NCBI GenBank assembly: GCA_032164295.1
Contig: JAJHTX010000001.1
Span: 3,534,001-3,598,000, forward strand
DNA: 64,000 nucleotides
Source: Inonotus obliquus
Lineage: Eukaryota > Basidiomycota > Agaricomycetes > Hymenochaetales > Hymenochaetaceae
Direction: 5' to 3'
The translations under genes and the position numbers were made by a program. Within the stretch, counting starts at the first letter, position 1, and each line of letters opens with the position of its first letter. The notes below the pieces were generated by a model. That model saw nothing but the letters and a program-made list of their open reading frames with translations. It was not told where the DNA came from and searched no databases. This document shows, in pieces, positions 60,963-64,000 of this stretch.

Positions 60963-63900
60963 CGAAATTCACATTCTCCCTACTTACTCATCTTACTTCT
61001 ACATTTCTTGATTACGTTTCACACCTCCTGCGGCGCATTGGATAATTATTACATTTGCTTGTCTATCGGATCTCTGCAACATTAACTTTGGCTTTCCCTT
61101 GTTCATACTACTGTTTGGATTATGGATCGCTGACGGAGCTTCTTTTTTTCATATATATTTCTTCTCTTCTGACTCCTCGATCGCAAACAAAAATGGCAAA
61201 TAATATTTTTGTACATCTACTTCCGCGGGACCCCACCTCCCCCGTTCGCCGGAAATGTTCACCCGAATCGTGGTCCGGCCCGTTCAATCTTATCCTGAAC
61301 GCAATCAAACATTCTCGCGAAACTGCGACGCCAATCGGTCGGCCTCGCTTTTACCGCGTTTGCCGCTTATATAGCACGATCATAAGTAACAACGTATGTG
61401 GCTTCCGTTTTAGTTCATGAGATCTCCGGTTGACTGACCGATGTACTTACGAATTTCTCGCTCTCTTCGAAAACTGTTTCAACCTACTGGGGACTTCTAT
61501 GTCGATTTTGGATGGTCTCGGCGTCGGCGCCCACTTTCGGGAATCGGTTCTCGTACTCGACGTACGGGTTTTATACGGATTATCTCGGGGCTTCGGGGAA
61601 TTTGGACCGCTTACGATGACTATTGCGCGGATGACACTGTTTCCCGCGATGGGAATGAATAGATTCGGCAGATTTTGCTGTAGATTCCGGATGGAGCTAG
61701 AATCGGGTTCCCTTCGACCACATTCACAGCAAAAAAGCACCCAGTTTTGTGTACTTTCCCCGCTGCGGCACCTTTTTGTTCCTTTTTAGGCGTTCCTCTT
61801 TGTGTGGTTCATTCAGTTTAAACGCACTCCCAACTTCTGGTACCCCTTTCCTTTTCCCCTCTCTCCCACTACTTCAAATTCGTGGATTCCTTTCACCGGA
61901 TTCCGCAACACTATATCTCAAGTGTGGGGGTTGAGCGTTTATCTTTCCCTGTCCGGGAAAAGCGCGTGGGCCACTTCTTGCTTCCTTTGCCCGTGGGGGT
62001 CAGAATCCTCTGATCGTTTCCCATCCCGCCGATGACACGCAGTTCTTTTGGTACCTTTCTTTATATTTATCATTTCTACATGTGTACTACGGACTCTCGT
62101 CGTCTGCGTCCCCTTCCCCCCTCTTCCCTGTCCCTCATCTTCCTTCTTCTACTTCTACTTCCCATCCTTGTTGTTACCAATGAGCGCTCAACAAACATCA
62201 CTATTCATCGTGGATCTGTCCTATAACGTCTGTGGATCTTCACGTTCCCAGCCGGTCCCTCTACACCCTCTTCATCTTTCTTCTCTTGCTTTGTTTCATT
62301 TCGTTTCTTTTCTTCTTCGTCCACATCAATAGTGCTTGTTATGTACTATAAACTCCTACGTTTAGGCACCGTACGAGTTTTGTATGTGACTCGTCTTCTC
62401 AGGCTCTCATCTATACGTACCGTACATCGAAAGAACTTATCGTAATTTTTAATCCCTGCCTGTTTACCCTTTGGGTGTGCTAGTTGTTCTCGAAATTCAG
62501 GTTATGGACTAAGACGGATATGGACCATTTAGCTGGGTTATCGGTTTATTGCGCGAATCCAGGGTTGTGGTGTCCACGCGAGTTGGTATTGAGATTGAGG
62601 GGTTCAAGGGGGAAATGAAAATGAATATTGAATTGATATTGGTGATGGGTTTGACAGCCGAGCCTTTATCAGACAGTGGATGATGGCTGTGGATGCGTCG
62701 TTTCTTTATTTGTGTCTTGATTGTGTTTGAATAGATAGAGGTCAACTTGGCTGGCTGAGGTTGAAAGGCGAGTTTTGTTTCTTTCTCGCGTTCTGCTTGT
62801 GCGGCTTGTGATTCATGTGGTTCGTGAGCCTGTGCCGTGGTACGACTATGATGCGGTGATGAATAGATAGACGGTTGCCTGAAGGAGACCGTCGTGGTGT
62901 ATCGTGTATCGTGCATATTTCACATGGGTATTGCCAGCGGGATTTGCTTGTTTTTCCGGATTCCGACCGTAGTAGTTGAGATCAATCAAAGTGAGATGAT
63001 TTTTTAGTTGTGATATTCAAATCGGCGAGACAATGAAAAACCGCCGTAGTAAAGACTCTTGGTGAGTTGAAATAAAGAAAAGGTCATATGAATCCTTTCA
63101 ACTTGCTTTGGAATCGTAGTAGATGCCAAGTTGTTCTCAATGCAATATCGAGAATATGGATAGAAGCCTGGAGACTTCCGATCCGTTTCTTGGCCTCGTG
63201 AAACCATCTGGTCTGGAAGTAATGAGGATGCCAAGTCAAGTCTAGCAAAAGGTTGAAGATTCTGACCTTACTTAGTATGGGTGTTGCGGAGGTGTACAGA
63301 CTGAAGACGCGTTAGTAGCTGTTAGAAGCTCTTGAAGATGTGCTTCCTAGTGTTCTACGATTTTCTCGGACGACGGGGTTTCTGGATTGCTTGCGATGGG
63401 GAGATTAGGGGATGCTGCAGAGTGCCTAGGGTTTGTATGATACCGAAGTGGACTACTCCGCGTAAACGCCATGATCATGATATCAAGAGGGTTGAAGCTA
63501 GGCAGAACGAAGTGTTTTGAAATCTTCATATATGCGAAGAAGAGAACAATGTTTTAGCTCCATCCTCGCGTAGACGCGAAGAGAGCGGCGGCCGTCGTTA
63601 ACTTTCGATCTCGAATCGGTACCGAAAGGCATGCACGTGGTTGTGGTAGGATTTCAAAATAGGAAGGTCACAAAATAGGAAAGCCACAGATCGTCTGCCA
63701 GCCACAAGATCGACGTTTTTTCTTTGTTCCCCTTTCCTTTGATTATCACGATGGATTTATGGCGGTAGCTCTCCGATTCGACTTGTTTGGGTGGTTAAAA
63801 TTGGACTTTGGGAGAACACCTCGGACTAGCTAATAAGAAGTATCGGTGTTCCCGAACTTCAGTCTTCTGGACTTGATGATTTCTGGTCCTGGTAGCAGCT

Positions 63901-64000
63901 GAACGTCAATGAACCTACTGGACTGATGATGTCTGTGGTCCATGGGTTGTCATGTGAGTGACCATTCATTACGCATATAGCTTTGACCTTATTTTGGCGT
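60963..64000. other. 3 kb without a supported gene
   Basis: 61.75-62.34 kb is strongly pyrimidine-rich on the + strand, like a long promoter or leader. Frames at 61430-61789 (+) and 62509-62916 (-) are open but not recognisable. Near 63652-63682 a CAAAATAGGA motif is repeated. A gene beginning beyond the right edge is possible. Confidence 0.4.

Overview
The window is nuclear DNA of a filamentous fungus, most likely a basidiomycete and perhaps a mushroom-forming agaricomycete. Nearly every gene is broken by short GT-AG introns of about 50-60 bases. The set of products (chitin synthase export chaperone, Pcl-type cyclin, UNC93-like transporter, heterotrimeric G-alpha, meiotic ZMM proteins) is fungal. 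Exon structures were read by eye from splice signals and protein family conservation. CDS coordinates below therefore span start to stop with introns included.

Layout. 1-33.5 kb is gene-dense: the 3' part of a Dbf2/Sid2 kinase (+); an UNC93-like transporter (-); YOP1 (-) divergent from OST5 (+); RPA12 (-); an unrecognised gene (+); two tandem leukotriene-A4-hydrolase-type metallopeptidases (+,+); an Age2-type ArfGAP (-) divergent from GET2 (+); a mitochondrial ribosomal protein (-) divergent from SWC2/VPS72 (+); MSH4 (+); an unrecognised multi-pass membrane protein with a poly-serine tail (-); MED21 (+); CHS7 (-). From 33.5 to 49 kb the only firm gene is a Pcl/Pho80-type cyclin (-). From 49 to 61 kb lie ZIP4/SPO22 (+), UTP18 (-) and a G-protein alpha subunit (+). 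The last 3 kb holds no gene I can support.

Themes. Five proteins act at the ER or early secretory pathway (YOP1, OST5, GET2, ArfGAP, CHS7). Two belong to the meiotic crossover (ZMM) group (MSH4, ZIP4). Several work in transcription, chromatin or ribosome biogenesis (RPA12, SWC2, MED21, UTP18). This looks like ordinary fungal gene order with several tight divergent promoters, not a dedicated cluster. I found no CRISPR array, no certain transposon and no tRNA. The most interesting points are structural: an 8-base microexon inside the MSH4 Walker A motif, a GC-AG intron directly after the G-alpha P-loop, a tandem peptidase duplication whose second copy has an apparent splice/frame conflict, and coding-like stretches without recognisable homologues in the gene-poor parts.
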